Numbered from the stretch's first letter, positions 37,627 through 47,528 are shown. The stretch is DNA of 64,000 nucleotides from Lachnospiraceae bacterium (GCA_028692395.1 JAQUXP010000008.1:47476-111475); one strand, 5' to 3'. Notes: a model not told the origin generated them from the sequence alone. A program made the numbers and translations.

Positions 37627-37658
37627 TACTGATAGTTCGTATTGGAGGTGTGATTTTA

Positions 37659-37895
37659 ATGGCAGTACTTAGAGTCGTGTTGACAGTTATTTATGTGATA
37701 GATTGCATTGCATTGCTGGTTGTAGTTCTCATGCAGGAGGGCAAACAGCAGGGATTAGGTGCAATAGCCGGTATTTCAGACACTTACTGGGGAAAGAACA
37801 AAAGTCGGTCCGCTGAGGGCACTTTGATCAAGATGACAAAGTTAATGGCAATTTTGTTTATTGTACTTTCTGTCGTATTAAACTTAAACTTTTAA
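37659..37895 (+). CDS. secG: Preprotein translocase subunit SecG
   Basis: A 78-residue membrane protein, the small auxiliary subunit of the SecYEG translocon. It has two hydrophobic segments (about residues 3-23 and 56-76) joined by the typical loop LMQEGKQQGLGAIAG, then DTYWGKNKSRSAEG. GGAGGTG at 37643-37649 fixes ATG 37659; the frame extends upstream to 37617. A terminator follows nine bases after the stop. Confidence 0.93.
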   Translation: MAVLRVVLTVIYVIDCIALLVVVLMQEGKQQGLGAIAGISDTYWGKNKSRSAEGTLIKMTKLMAILFIVLSVVLNLNF

Positions 37896-37903
37896 GATAA
37901 CGG

Positions 37904-37932
37904 GCTGTCACATCATATTGTGACAGCTTTTT
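37904..37932 (+). terminator. secG terminator
   Basis: GCTGTCACA (37904-37912) pairs perfectly with TGTGACAGC (37919-37927), followed by TTTTT. Confidence 0.88.
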
Positions 37933-37967
37933 ATATGTAAAGATCAGGAAAAAGAAAGAGGAAAAAT

Positions 37968-40256
37968 TTGAAAATTACAAAAAATAAAGGCTTTGAAAGC
38001 AGAAAAAAGATGATATATGATCTCGTCAGCACAAAGAATTATGTGCCGATGAATACAAAAGAGATAGCTGTCTTGCTGCAGATCCCCAAAGAGCGCCGTG
38101 GGGAATTGCAGGAGGTAATGGACAGTCTTGAAAAAGATGGAAAGGTGAAGAAAATTCACAGAGAGCGTTATAAGAAATGCCAGCAGGAAGTGGAAGCAAA
38201 AGCCGGAAATAACGCAGATAAAAGACAAAAAAGAGAAAAGAATAATGAAAGACCACAAAAAGACCATAGCAGAGAGACCGTTTCCATCACCGTCGGTGAA
38301 AATGACAAAACTGTTACCGGACTTTTTATCAGTCATCCCAAGGGCTTTGGGTTTGTGCAGTTAGAAGATCCGGAGCAGGATGACATCTTTATTCCTGCAC
38401 CTTACGTGGGGGAGGCATTTCACCATGACCAGGTGGAAATTATCGTTGAACCGGAGAAGAACGGGAAACGTGCGGAAGGTAAAGTGGTCCGTGTGCTGTC
38501 CCATGAAATCAAAGAGGTGGTAGGAACCTTTGAGAGGAGTAAAGCTTTTGGATTTGTAGTTTCTGATAATACCAAAATCACCAAAGATATCTTTATTCCA
38601 AAAGAATTTTTTAATGGAGCAAAGACCGGTGACAAAGTGGTAGCTCATCTGCAGTCTTACGGCGGTGTTAACAAAAAACCGGAAGGGCGTGTGACAGAGG
38701 TGCTTGGAAAACTGGGAGATCCAGGTGTAGATGTACTCTCGGTTGCGAGAAGTATGGACATTCCCATGGAATTTCCACCTAAGATTGTGGTTCAGGCAGA
38801 AAGATGTCCCCAGGAGGTGCTGGAAAGCGATTATGAGGGACGTCTGGATCTGAGAGAGGTACAGATGATTACGATCGATGGAGAAGACGCCAAGGATCTG
38901 GATGATGCTGTATCTGTAGACAAAGATGGTGAACTTCTGAGACTGGGTGTTCATATTGCAGATGTAAGCAACTATGTCCAGGGGAACAGTGCTTTAGATA
39001 AGGAAGCCCTGAAGCGGGGCACCAGTGTGTATCTGGTGGACCGTGTAATACCGATGCTTCCCAAGTGTCTCTCTAATGGAATCTGTTCTCTGAATGAGAA
39101 GCAGGAGCGACTGACTCTCTCTTGTATCATGTGGGTAGATGCCAAGGGAAATGTAGTAAAAAGTCAGATTGCAGAGACGGTTATCTGTTCGGATCACCGC
39201 ATGACCTACACCAACGTGGCAAAACTCCTAGAGGGGCGAAAAAAACGTGTGGCTGACCGTACAGACGAAGAACAGGCTCTCCTGAAGGAATATCGGGATA
39301 TTATGCCGATGCTGCTTCGTATGAAAAAGCTTTCCGGTATCTTACGGAAGAACAGAAGCAAGCGTGGATCCATAGATTTTGAATTCCCGGAGAGCAAGAT
39401 CATCCTGAATGAAGCAGGAAAACCAGTAGAAATTCGTGCGTATGAACATAATATTGCCACGAATCTTATCGAGGATTTTATGCTTTTGGCTAATGAGACA
39501 GTTGCGAAAACCTACTGTGAGAAAGAGATTCCCTTCCTGTACCGTACCCATGAAAATCCTGACATGGAGAGGATGGAGAGTGTTCTGACCTATATCCGAA
39601 GTCAGGGAATCAAGGTGCAGAAGTCCATGGAGGAGATTACGCCGGGAGAGGTGCAGAAGATCCTTTCCCAGATAGAAGGCTCCACGATGGAGCCCTTGAT
39701 CAGCAGACTTCTGCTTCGCTCCATGAAGCAGGCACGCTACACCACAGGCTGCAGCGGACATTTTGGACTTGCAGCCAAGTATTACTGCCACTTTACTTCC
39801 CCTATACGGCGTTATCCGGATCTGCAGATCCACAGAATTATCAAAGACGACCTCCGGGGCCGTATGAATGATCAGAAAAAAGAATACTATGTATCAATTC
39901 TCGATGATGTGGCACAGCAGACCTCTGCCATGGAGCGTCGTGCGGAGGAAGCAGAACGCGAAACAGATAAGATGAAGATCGCTGAGTATATGCAGCAGCA
40001 CATCGGAGATGTGTATGAGGGTGTCATTTCCGGCGTGACAGGCTGGGGCATCTATGTGGAGCTTCCCGATACAGTGGAAGGTCTGGTACACGTCAGTACT
40101 ATGAAAGATGATTTCTATGAATTCGATATGGATCATTACCAGATGGTGGGGGAAGCTACAAAAAAGACCTATCGTATGGGCGATGCAGTCAAAGTTAGGG
40201 TCACAGATGCAGATACAGTCAATAAAACCATTGATTTTGTATTGCAAAACGATTAA
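37968..40256 (+). CDS. rnr: Ribonuclease R
   Basis: A 762-residue 3'-5' exoribonuclease that degrades structured RNA and, with SmpB-tmRNA, faulty mRNA. Order: a short N-terminal helix-turn-helix, cold-shock domains (about residues 115-280), the RNB catalytic domain with DAKDLDDAVSV near residue 308 carrying the metal-binding aspartates, and a C-terminal S1 domain from about residue 680 (VYEGVISGVTGWGIYVEL). The start is TTG 37968 with AAAGAGG upstream. It lies just before smpB and ssrA, its functional partners. Confidence 0.95.
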   Translation: MKITKNKGFESRKKMIYDLVSTKNYVPMNTKEIAVLLQIPKERRGELQEVMDSLEKDGKVKKIHRERYKKCQQEVEAKAGNNADKRQKREKNNERPQKDHSRETVSITVGENDKTVTGLFISHPKGFGFVQLEDPEQDDIFIPAPYVGEAFHHDQVEIIVEPEKNGKRAEGKVVRVLSHEIKEVVGTFERSKAFGFVVSDNTKITKDIFIPKEFFNGAKTGDKVVAHLQSYGGVNKKPEGRVTEVLGKLGDPGVDVLSVARSMDIPMEFPPKIVVQAERCPQEVLESDYEGRLDLREVQMITIDGEDAKDLDDAVSVDKDGELLRLGVHIADVSNYVQGNSALDKEALKRGTSVYLVDRVIPMLPKCLSNGICSLNEKQERLTLSCIMWVDAKGNVVKSQIAETVICSDHRMTYTNVAKLLEGRKKRVADRTDEEQALLKEYRDIMPMLLRMKKLSGILRKNRSKRGSIDFEFPESKIILNEAGKPVEIRAYEHNIATNLIEDFMLLANETVAKTYCEKEIPFLYRTHENPDMERMESVLTYIRSQGIKVQKSMEEITPGEVQKILSQIEGSTMEPLISRLLLRSMKQARYTTGCSGHFGLAAKYYCHFTSPIRRYPDLQIHRIIKDDLRGRMNDQKKEYYVSILDDVAQQTSAMERRAEEAERETDKMKIAEYMQQHIGDVYEGVISGVTGWGIYVELPDTVEGLVHVSTMKDDFYEFDMDHYQMVGEATKKTYRMGDAVKVRVTDADTVNKTIDFVLQND

Positions 40257-40337
40257 AATAGATCTAAAACCAGATGTATTTTGCGGCTGCAGGCAGCTGC
40301 AGAATCATCCGGCAAGAGAAGTATGGAGTGTTGTGAT

Positions 40338-40805
40338 ATGAATAAAGATAAGGGAATACGCATGATCGCCAACAACAAAAAGGCATATCATGACTATTTT
40401 ATAGAAGAGAAGTATGAGGCGGGAGTTTCCCTTCACGGAACAGAGGTGAAGGCACTTCGCATGGGAAAATGCAGTATCAAAGAAGCTTTTATCCGGATTG
40501 AGAACGGGGAAGTCTATATCTACGGCATGCATGTGAGTCCTTATGAGAAGGGGAATATCTTCAACAGAGATCCTCTGCGTGTCAAGAAACTGCTGATGCA
40601 TCGCAGTGAGATTCTGAAGCTGCAGGGACAGATTGCTGAGAAGGGCTACACCCTGATGCCTTTGCAGGTATACTTTAAAAACTCACTGGTAAAAGTAGAG
40701 ATTGGGCTGGCAAGAGGTAAAAAGCTATACGATAAGCGACAGGATATTGCCAAGAAGGATATGCGAAGAGAGGCCGAGCGGGACTTTAAGGTAAAAAATC
40801 TGTAA
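40338..40805 (+). CDS. smpB: SsrA-binding protein
   Basis: A 155-residue RNA-binding protein that carries tmRNA to stalled ribosomes. It has the family motifs [17 protein letters not shown] near the N-terminus, [10 protein letters not shown], and the basic C-terminal tail [14 protein letters not shown]. The frame is open to 40281, but GGAG at 40325-40328 and homology support ATG 40338. It sits directly upstream of its RNA partner, and its stop codon is the first three bases of the 57-bp repeat. Confidence 0.96.
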   Translation: MNKDKGIRMIANNKKAYHDYFIEEKYEAGVSLHGTEVKALRMGKCSIKEAFIRIENGEVYIYGMHVSPYEKGNIFNRDPLRVKKLLMHRSEILKLQGQIAEKGYTLMPLQVYFKNSLVKVEIGLARGKKLYDKRQDIAKKDMRREAERDFKVKNL

Positions 40806-40859
40806 CGATTCAGCAGGTCCGTGCATTTACTGCACGAACCGTAAGAAAGTGATGCAAGA
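40803..40859. repeat. 57-bp intergenic repeat, copy 2 (upstream of tmRNA)
   Basis: Second copy of the element at 36083-36139. It starts at the smpB stop codon. Its hairpin core is CCGTGCA with TGCACG around TTTAC. Confidence 0.75.
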
Positions 40860-40869
40860 AAAATTTGTG

Positions 40870-40898
40870 TTGACATCCCGCTGAACTGCCTTTATACT
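40870..40898 (+). promoter_or_regulatory. tmRNA promoter
   Basis: Perfect TTGACA at 40870-40875, 17-bp spacer, TATACT at 40893-40898, about 33 bp before the mature 5' end. Confidence 0.88.
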
Positions 40899-40930
40899 TT
40901 ACAGTAGTGTAACATTCAAATCCAGTATAC

Positions 40931-41267
40931 GGGCTAGTACTGGTTTCGACGGGGGTTATGCAGCTGAGGAAGCAAGCCGTATGCAATGCGTTAAATGGCA
41001 AACTAAAATTAAACGCAGACGAAAATTTAGCGTTAGCAGCCTAGTTGCTGCTCGTCAGCCTTAGAGCACTCACACTTTAAGAATCTGACGCCGACTATGT
41101 GAGAAACGACGCAGGTAAAGCTTTGCATCTGTGGACGTATTATGAAGCTACTAAAACCGCAAGGGTGTTTCTCCTCGGGCGGCAGAGGGAATGTAAAAAG
41201 AGTAACTAAGCTTGTAGAAGAACAGTGAATTGACTTTCGGACATGGGTTCGACTCCCATCTAGTCCA
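40931..41267 (+). ncRNA. ssrA: Transfer-messenger RNA
   Basis: Rescues stalled ribosomes and tags the nascent protein. The 5' end GGGCTAG pairs with CTAGTCC near the 3' end (one G-U pair), forming the acceptor stem. TGGTTTCGACGGGG and the T-arm GGGTTCGACTCCC are typical. The 3' CCA is not encoded. The tag frame from GGC 40997 to the TAG at 41042-41044 reads GKLKLNADENLALAA, starting with G-K as in Bacillus and ending in the degradation signal ALAA. The resume codon is inferred. Confidence 0.96.
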
Positions 41268-41300
41268 TGGGAAAACCTTGGAAAAGTAAGGATTTCAGTA

Positions 41301-41349
41301 AATGCGATCATACAGGGAGCAGAGATGCTTTCCTATGATCGCATTTTTT
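41301..41349 (+). terminator. tmRNA terminator
   Basis: AATGCGATCATA (41301-41312) pairs with TATGATCGCATT, followed by a T run. Confidence 0.85.
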
Positions 41350-41468
41350 AATAGAAAGAAAACCATTCACAGATAGATCACAAATTTTTGCTATATTAAT
41401 AAGAAGAAATAAAATCGGAACGAAAAAGAAGAGCAGGTCGGATTGTTCTGAGAGAAACAGGAGGAAAA

Positions 41469-42152
41469 ATGGTGGATAAATTAAAAGTTTTGGTAGTGGA
41501 TGATGAGAGCAGGATGAGAAAACTGGTACGTGATTTCCTGACAAAGAGTGGATACGAGGTTTTGGAAGCAGAAAATGGTGAAGTTGCCGTAGACCTTTTC
41601 TTTGAGCAGCAGGATATTTCACTTCTGATTCTGGATGTGATGATGCCAAAGATGGATGGCTGGCAGGTCTGCCGGGAGATTCGACAGTATTCTAAGGTAC
41701 CCATTATTATGCTGACTGCAAAGAGCGATGAAAGAGATGAACTGCTGGGATTCGATCTGGGTGTTGACGAGTATATCTCAAAGCCCTTCAGTCCAAAGAT
41801 TCTGGTAGCACGGGTAGAGGCAATTCTCAGAAGAAGCGGCCAGATGGGAAGCGAGGCAAAACTGGAAGCAGGCGGTATTGTGATCGACAAGGATGCCCAC
41901 CAGGCAACTGTAGATGGGGAAGAGATTGAATTGAGCTATAAGGAATTCGAACTTCTCACATACTTTATTGAAAATCAGGGGATTGCTCTCTCCAGAGAGA
42001 AGATTTTGAATAATGTATGGAATTATGATTACTTTGGGGATGCCCGGACGATTGACACTCATGTGAAGAAGCTGCGCAGTAAAATCGGAGCGAAAGGTGA
42101 CTACATCAAAACCATCTGGGGCATGGGCTACAAATTCGAGGTTGGACAATGA
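41469..42152 (+). CDS. Two-component response regulator, OmpR/PhoB family
   Basis: A 227-residue regulator: a receiver domain (residues 1-120) with phospho-acceptor Asp in LLILDVMMPKMDGW and the conserved Lys in EYISKPF, then an OmpR-type winged helix (about 130-225) with LSYKEFELLTYFIENQG and TIDTHVKKLRSKIG. It overlaps the kinase gene by four bases. A possible extended -10 (TGCTATATT, 41389-41397) lies upstream. The target genes and signal are unknown. Confidence 0.94.
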   Translation: MVDKLKVLVVDDESRMRKLVRDFLTKSGYEVLEAENGEVAVDLFFEQQDISLLILDVMMPKMDGWQVCREIRQYSKVPIIMLTAKSDERDELLGFDLGVDEYISKPFSPKILVARVEAILRRSGQMGSEAKLEAGGIVIDKDAHQATVDGEEIELSYKEFELLTYFIENQGIALSREKILNNVWNYDYFGDARTIDTHVKKLRSKIGAKGDYIKTIWGMGYKFEVGQ

Positions 42153-43603
42153 AGCATTCAATAAAATATAAGATGGCACTGAGCTTTATTACCCTGATTA
42201 CGGCAACTCTGATTATGATAGGAATATTGAACTATGCCTTCAGCGAGCAATATTATATGGACAAGAAGCAGGATATTATGGAAGAAAGCTGGAATATGAT
42301 CAATGAGATAGGTACCGAATCAAAGGCACCAGGTGCTTCCTTTTATCATTTTTGCTCAAACAATAATCTTTATTTTGCTGCGATGGATGATCAGCTGACC
42401 CTGTTATGGACCAATTCTCAGGAACCGAATCTTCTGATCAACCGAATCTTTGGTTACAACTTTATGAAGGATAACAAGAATCAGGAGACGATTCGAAAAA
42501 CAGACAAGTACATCCTGCAGAAAACCTACGATGCAGCGGTCCAGATTGATTATCTGGAGCTCTGGGGGAAAACCAGCAACGGTTCCTACTATATCGTGCG
42601 CTGTCCGGTGGAGAGCATCAAGGAAGCCTCTGCAATATCCAATCAATTCTATCTGATGATCGGAATTCCCATGATCCTTGTAGGAGCTCTGGTAATCTGG
42701 ATTCTCACAAAAAGAATGGTAAAACCGCTGCAGCAGCTGTCGGAAATATCAAAAAGTATGGCCCAGCTTGACTTCGATGTAAAATACAAGGGGAAAAATC
42801 ACGATGAGATTAGTGTGCTGGGTAATAATTTAAATATTATGTCAGAAAAGCTCCAGAACACTATCACAGAGCTGAAGACAGCTAATCTGGAGCTGCAGGA
42901 TGACATCGAAAAGAAAATTCAGGTGGATGAGATGCGAAAAGAGTTCCTTTCCAATGTCACCCACGAATTGAAAACTCCGATTGCGTTGATTCAGGGATAT
43001 GCCGAGGGTCTGAATGACAATATCAATGAGGATGAGGAAAGCAGAGCATTCTACTGTGAAGTTATCATGGATGAAGCCATGAAGATGAATAAGATGGTGA
43101 AGAAGCTTCTGAATCTGAACCAGATCGAATTCGGAAATGATCAGGTGATGATGGAGCGATTTGACCTGACAGAACTGATCCAGGGCGTGTTACAGTCCTC
43201 CAGGATACTGATTGAACAGAAGGAGGCACAGATTCTCTATGAACCTGGAGGCCCGGTCAGTGTATGGGGAGATGAGTTCAAGATAGAGGAGGTTGTGACA
43301 AATTACCTGACCAATGCCCTGAATCATCTGAATGATGAAAAAAAGATAGAGATTACCTGCAAGGAAGAGCATGGAATTGTCACAACTACGGTATTCAATA
43401 CCGGTGATCCGATTCCAGAGGAGGATATTGATAAAGTATGGATCAAGTTTTACAAAGTCGATAAAGCCCGCACAAGGGAGTATGGCGGAAGTGGAATCGG
43501 TCTGTCTATCGTAAAAGCAATTATGGATTCCATGCATCAGAAGTGTGGAGGACAAAATTACGAGAATGGAGTTGCTTTCTGGTTCACCCTGGAATCCAAG
43601 TAG
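42149..43603 (+). CDS. Sensor histidine kinase
   Basis: A 484-residue membrane kinase paired with the preceding regulator. It has a helix at about 10-30, an extracellular sensor of about 130 residues, a second helix near 170-190, a HAMP domain, then HisKA with the phosphorylated His in NVTHELKTPIALIQGYAEGL and an HATPase domain ending in YGGSGIGLSIVKAIMD. The N-box is present as EEVVTNYLTNALNHL. The ligand is unknown. Confidence 0.93.
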   Translation: MKHSIKYKMALSFITLITATLIMIGILNYAFSEQYYMDKKQDIMEESWNMINEIGTESKAPGASFYHFCSNNNLYFAAMDDQLTLLWTNSQEPNLLINRIFGYNFMKDNKNQETIRKTDKYILQKTYDAAVQIDYLELWGKTSNGSYYIVRCPVESIKEASAISNQFYLMIGIPMILVGALVIWILTKRMVKPLQQLSEISKSMAQLDFDVKYKGKNHDEISVLGNNLNIMSEKLQNTITELKTANLELQDDIEKKIQVDEMRKEFLSNVTHELKTPIALIQGYAEGLNDNINEDEESRAFYCEVIMDEAMKMNKMVKKLLNLNQIEFGNDQVMMERFDLTELIQGVLQSSRILIEQKEAQILYEPGGPVSVWGDEFKIEEVVTNYLTNALNHLNDEKKIEITCKEEHGIVTTTVFNTGDPIPEEDIDKVWIKFYKVDKARTREYGGSGIGLSIVKAIMDSMHQKCGGQNYENGVAFWFTLESK

Positions 43604-43637
43604 TACAGGAATAATTTACAATTAAATCTCCAATATT

Positions 43638-43667
43638 TTGTATCATATTATCGAAATGTGGTATAAT
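43638..43667 (+). promoter_or_regulatory. Promoter of the PHP gene
   Basis: TTGTAT at 43638-43643, 18-bp spacer, perfect TATAAT at 43662-43667 with an upstream TG (extended -10). Confidence 0.7.
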
Positions 43668-43733
43668 ACACGTAAGCAATGAGCAGCAAAGCAAAATCGA
43701 GCTGCACAGCCGACAAAAGGAGGAAGGGTCCTT

Positions 43734-44546
43734 ATGATTAAATTCGATATGCATTGTCATACGAAAGAGGGTTCCATGGATGGACAGGTCAGTATAGATG
43801 GTTATATTAGTCTGTTAAAAAAACAGGGATTTGGCGGAATGCTGGTCACAGACCATAATTCCTATAATGGTTATCGGGAATGGAAGAAGAATATAAAAGA
43901 ACAAAAACATAAAGATTTTATTGTATGGAAGGGTGTGGAGTATGACACCATGGACTGCGGGCACATTCTTGTTATTATGCCGGAGGGTGTGAAACTTTGG
44001 ATTCTGGAGATGCGGGGAATGCCTGTGGCGGTCTTGATTCGTATCGTTCATTATTACGGGGGTATTCTGGGACCGGCACATCCCTATGGGGAGAAGTATA
44101 TGAGTGCTATCACCACCCGGGGACGGAAAAGGAAATATGCTGATAAAATCAGCAAGCTTGTAAAACAGTTTGATTTTATAGAAAGCTTTAATGCATGTGA
44201 AAGTCCGGAGAGCAATGCTCATGCGAGAGCACTGGCGAATAAGTATCATAAGCCGGGACTTGGCGGCAGTGATGCCCATAAGCCGGCCTGCATCGGCACA
44301 GCATATACGCTGATACCGGCAGGTATTAAGACAGAGTCTCAGTTCATTGCATTTATCAGGAAAAAACCAAGATTGGAATCCGGTGGGACTTATTATGAGG
44401 GGACTACCAAGGACAAGCTGGGAAAAGTGAATCGTGTTTTGGTGGATTCTTTTTTCATTTATAATAAGCTTGGGGGTGCCCTGCGAAGCAAAAAGCGTAG
44501 AAGAGAATTAGAGAATATCTTTGATCGCGATAAGAGTCTTCATTAA
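43734..44546 (+). CDS. PHP-domain phosphoesterase
   Basis: A 270-residue metal-dependent hydrolase. The PHP motifs are visible: DMHCHTKEGS at residues 4-13, VTDHNSYNGY, a histidine in GPAHPYGEKY and GGSDAHKP near residue 178. Family members are tRNA/RNA or nucleotide 5'-phosphatases. GGAGG precedes the start. The C-terminal 40 residues are basic. The gene for the large c-di-GMP protein follows at 23 bp and may be cotranscribed. Confidence 0.85.
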   Translation: MIKFDMHCHTKEGSMDGQVSIDGYISLLKKQGFGGMLVTDHNSYNGYREWKKNIKEQKHKDFIVWKGVEYDTMDCGHILVIMPEGVKLWILEMRGMPVAVLIRIVHYYGGILGPAHPYGEKYMSAITTRGRKRKYADKISKLVKQFDFIESFNACESPESNAHARALANKYHKPGLGGSDAHKPACIGTAYTLIPAGIKTESQFIAFIRKKPRLESGGTYYEGTTKDKLGKVNRVLVDSFFIYNKLGGALRSKKRRRELENIFDRDKSLH

Positions 44547-44569
44547 TAAGGAACAAGGGGGATTAGTGA

Positions 44570-47098
44570 ATGCCGGATTTAGCGATCATGATTGTTGAAG
44601 ATGAGAAGATTAATCGTACAATTCTTGCAAGAATTTTCAGGGATGAATATCAAATCTATCAGGCCAGGAACGGAAGACAGGGACTGGATTTACTTGAGAC
44701 GGGAGTAAAAGTTGATCTTGTACTGCTCGATCTGGTAATGCCTGTGATGAATGGAATTGAATTTTTAAAAAACATAAAGTCGGATCAGCGTTTTACGGAT
44801 ATTCCTGTTATCGTGACAACGCAGAATGGAGATCCGGATAGGGAAACAGAGGTATTTGAACTTGGGGCAGATGATTTTGTCACGAAGCCATATAATGTCA
44901 GGGCTCTGACACGGCGGGTGAACAATCTGATTCAAAAGTACGTACTGGAAAAGCGGGAGATGGAAGAACAACTGCAGTTTCGAAAAAGACGAGATGTTCT
45001 CACCGGAATATACAATCGAACTACCTTTTATGAAGCTGCTCAGAAGATGATTCAGGAAAATCCTGAGGAAAATTATGTGATTGCAGTATGGGATATTGAT
45101 CATTTCAAGATGATCAATGAGCTCTTTGGCAACCTGCAGGGAGATCAGATGCTGATCAGAATGTCCGATATCTTGAAAGAGAGCATTCCTCCGGGCAAGG
45201 GAGTTTATGGAAGACTGGAGGCAGATCATTTTGCTACCTGTGCACTGAAAAATGTTTATCAAAATACCAAGGAAAGCATAAAAGAACTGATCAATCGCGG
45301 GATTCAGGGCGATATTTTAGATTATCCGGTGTTTGTTCATGTGGGACTTTATGGTGTTACGAACAATCGGGAAGAATCGGTCAGCACCATGTGTGACAGG
45401 GCAAAACTGGCACTGCAGACTGTAAAGTCCAATGCCCTTCAAAGATTTTGTTATTATAAATCGCACATGAGTGAACGCCTCTATCTGGAACAGGAGCTGG
45501 TGAATGATTTCGAACAGGCGATGCAGGAAAAACAGTTTTACATACAGCTCCAGCCGGTAGTGGATACCGTATCAGGGGAAGTCATCAGCGCAGAGGCTCT
45601 TGTGCGATGGAATCATCCCCAGAAAGGCTTTATCTCACCAGGCGATTTTATTCCCATATTTGAAAAAAATAATTTTATTATCAGACTGGATTATTATGTG
45701 TGGGAGGAGGTCTGCAGATTTCTAAGTGAAAATCGCAGCAGAAATCTTGCCAATGTTCCGATATCTATTAATATATCAAGAAAGAACTTTCTTATGGGGA
45801 ATCTGGAAAGCAGACTTTTGTACCTTCTGGATAAATATCAGATTCCTGTTGAGCTTTTGAAGCTGGAGGTGACGGAAAGTGCATATATGGAGCATCCGGA
45901 CCAGATTCTGGCAGAGATTCAAAAGCTGCAGAAAAAAGGTTTTGTGATACTGATGGACGATTTTGGCAGCGGCTATTCCTCTTTGAACATGCTGAAGAAT
46001 GTTCCGGTAGATATCTTGAAAATCGATATGATATTTATAGCGAATCTGGAAGATTCAAAGCGTGGAAGTGATATTCTCCACAGCGTTGTGGAATTGACAA
46101 AGCGCCTTAAAATGCAGACTGTGGCAGAAGGGGTTGAGACAAAACAGCAGTATCGTCTTTTGAAAAAGATGGGCTGTGATTCGATTCAGGGATATTATTT
46201 TTCAAAACCGATGCTGCCGGAAGCGTTTCTTTCCTATGTAGAGCAGCATAGTTCTTCCGTCTTTCTGGAACAGGAGCTAAAGGATGATAAAAAACTGATT
46301 CTGATTGCAGATGCCCTTGAGGCAGTACGGGTATCCGTAGGCGGGATGCTTCGGGATCGCTACCGGGTGCTGACGGCAGAAGACGGCAAAGCCGCTTATC
46401 ATCTTCTGGAGCAATATAAGGATCGAATATCCTTTGTACTGACAGCTATTCATATGCCCCGGATGGATGGGCGGGAGCTGATACGTGCCATGAAGAATAA
46501 TGCGAATCTGCGGGAGATCCCAATTATGGTTTTATCTGCAGATGGTGCGTCGGAGACAGCTCTGGAAACTCTTTCACTTGGCGCCTTGGATATTATCAAT
46601 AAACCTGTAGAACCGGATGTGTTAAAGGCCAGAGTGGGAAATATACTCGAAGATGATCTTTTTGAACATGAGACAGCAGCAGAATGGAAAAAGAAGCAGA
46701 TGAGGCTGGATTCTTTTATTAATAACGTTCCGGATGGTCTCTGTATGTATTATGTCTATCCAAAACAAAAGCCAAAAGTGATGATTTACAATGACGGCTA
46801 TTGCAGATTGTGTGGATATACCAGAGAAGAGATGTCTGAAAAAGTATTCCAGGATCCATTCCACAGTATCTATGCAGAAGATTTTCCCAGAATGAGAGAA
46901 GAACAGAGAATGCTGATGGAAGGCAGAAAGCAGGAAACACAGTGCATTTATCGCATCGTGAAAAAAGATGGGGAAATTGCATGGGTTTTATTGAAGGCAA
47001 GGGTCAATCAGAAGCACGATTATATGGAGATTTATACCAGTTATACGAATATAACAGAGTGGAAAATGCAAAGTATTCATTATCAATGTACCTTTTGA
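44570..47098 (+). CDS. REC-GGDEF-EAL-REC-PAS signalling protein
   Basis: An 842-residue cytoplasmic protein. REC1 (about 1-120) has the acceptor Asp in LVLLDLVMPVMNG. The GGDEF domain (about 140-290) has a degenerate site: RLEADHF stands where GGDEF is expected, so cyclase activity is unlikely. The EAL domain (about 310-550) keeps EALVRW, the Glu in KLEVTES, DDFGSGYSS and AEGVET, so c-di-GMP hydrolysis is plausible. REC2 (about 575-690) lacks a clear acceptor Asp (VLTAIHMPRMDG). A PAS domain ends the protein. Predicted phosphodiesterase under phosphorelay control. Confidence 0.9.
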   Translation: MPDLAIMIVEDEKINRTILARIFRDEYQIYQARNGRQGLDLLETGVKVDLVLLDLVMPVMNGIEFLKNIKSDQRFTDIPVIVTTQNGDPDRETEVFELGADDFVTKPYNVRALTRRVNNLIQKYVLEKREMEEQLQFRKRRDVLTGIYNRTTFYEAAQKMIQENPEENYVIAVWDIDHFKMINELFGNLQGDQMLIRMSDILKESIPPGKGVYGRLEADHFATCALKNVYQNTKESIKELINRGIQGDILDYPVFVHVGLYGVTNNREESVSTMCDRAKLALQTVKSNALQRFCYYKSHMSERLYLEQELVNDFEQAMQEKQFYIQLQPVVDTVSGEVISAEALVRWNHPQKGFISPGDFIPIFEKNNFIIRLDYYVWEEVCRFLSENRSRNLANVPISINISRKNFLMGNLESRLLYLLDKYQIPVELLKLEVTESAYMEHPDQILAEIQKLQKKGFVILMDDFGSGYSSLNMLKNVPVDILKIDMIFIANLEDSKRGSDILHSVVELTKRLKMQTVAEGVETKQQYRLLKKMGCDSIQGYYFSKPMLPEAFLSYVEQHSSSVFLEQELKDDKKLILIADALEAVRVSVGGMLRDRYRVLTAEDGKAAYHLLEQYKDRISFVLTAIHMPRMDGRELIRAMKNNANLREIPIMVLSADGASETALETLSLGALDIINKPVEPDVLKARVGNILEDDLFEHETAAEWKKKQMRLDSFINNVPDGLCMYYVYPKQKPKVMIYNDGYCRLCGYTREEMSEKVFQDPFHSIYAEDFPRMREEQRMLMEGRKQETQCIYRIVKKDGEIAWVLLKARVNQKHDYMEIYTSYTNITEWKMQSIHYQCTF

Positions 47099-47108
47099 GA
47101 AAAAAGGC

Positions 47109-47137
47109 TTTACAAAGCTTCGGATTCATGTTAGAAT
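47109..47137 (+). promoter_or_regulatory. rpsF operon promoter
   Basis: TTTACA at 47109-47114, 17-bp spacer, TAGAAT at 47132-47137. Confidence 0.7.
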
Positions 47138-47143
47138 TATAAA

Positions 47144-47225
47144 TTGTGTGGAGATAATCCACAATTCCTTGTTCCCTGTGAGACAAACATAGTGTTTAAA
47201 CAACAGCAGGGGGCCAAAAGTCCAA
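47144..47225 (+). promoter_or_regulatory. rpsF leader, candidate S6:S18 autoregulatory RNA
   Basis: The leader can form a hairpin around TGGAGATAATCCA (near 47152-47164) and a second with CCCTG (47175-47179) pairing with CAGGG near 47207. Firmicute rpsF leaders often bind the S6:S18 complex. The exact motif is not verified here. Confidence 0.35.
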
Positions 47226-47240
47226 AAGGAGGTTAACAGC

Positions 47241-47528
47241 ATGAATAAGTATGAATTAGCACTGGTTGTAAGTGCAAAGCTTGAAGATGAGGAAAGAGCT
47301 GCCGTAGTAGAAAAGGCAAAAGCTTATATTACTCGTTACGATGGCAGCATCACCGAAGTGGAAGAGTGGGGCAAGAAGAAACTTGCTTACGAAATCCAGC
47401 ATATGCGTGAGGGCTTCTACTATTTCATTCAGTTTGAGGCTAATGCAGAGTGTCCTGCAGAGCTCGAGCGTCATGTCCGTATCATGGATAATGTGCTGAG
47501 ATATCTGGTTGTTCGTAAAGACGCCTAA
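47241..47528 (+). CDS. rpsF: 30S ribosomal protein S6
   Basis: A 95-residue bS6 protein with MNKYELALVVSAKLEDEER at the N-terminus and the RNA/S18-binding EVEEWGKKKLAYEI segment. Length is normal. AAAGGAGG precedes the start. It is followed after only 44 bp by rpsR, so the single-strand-binding protein gene that usually lies between them in Firmicutes is absent. Confidence 0.97.
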   Translation: MNKYELALVVSAKLEDEERAAVVEKAKAYITRYDGSITEVEEWGKKKLAYEIQHMREGFYYFIQFEANAECPAELERHVRIMDNVLRYLVVRKDA

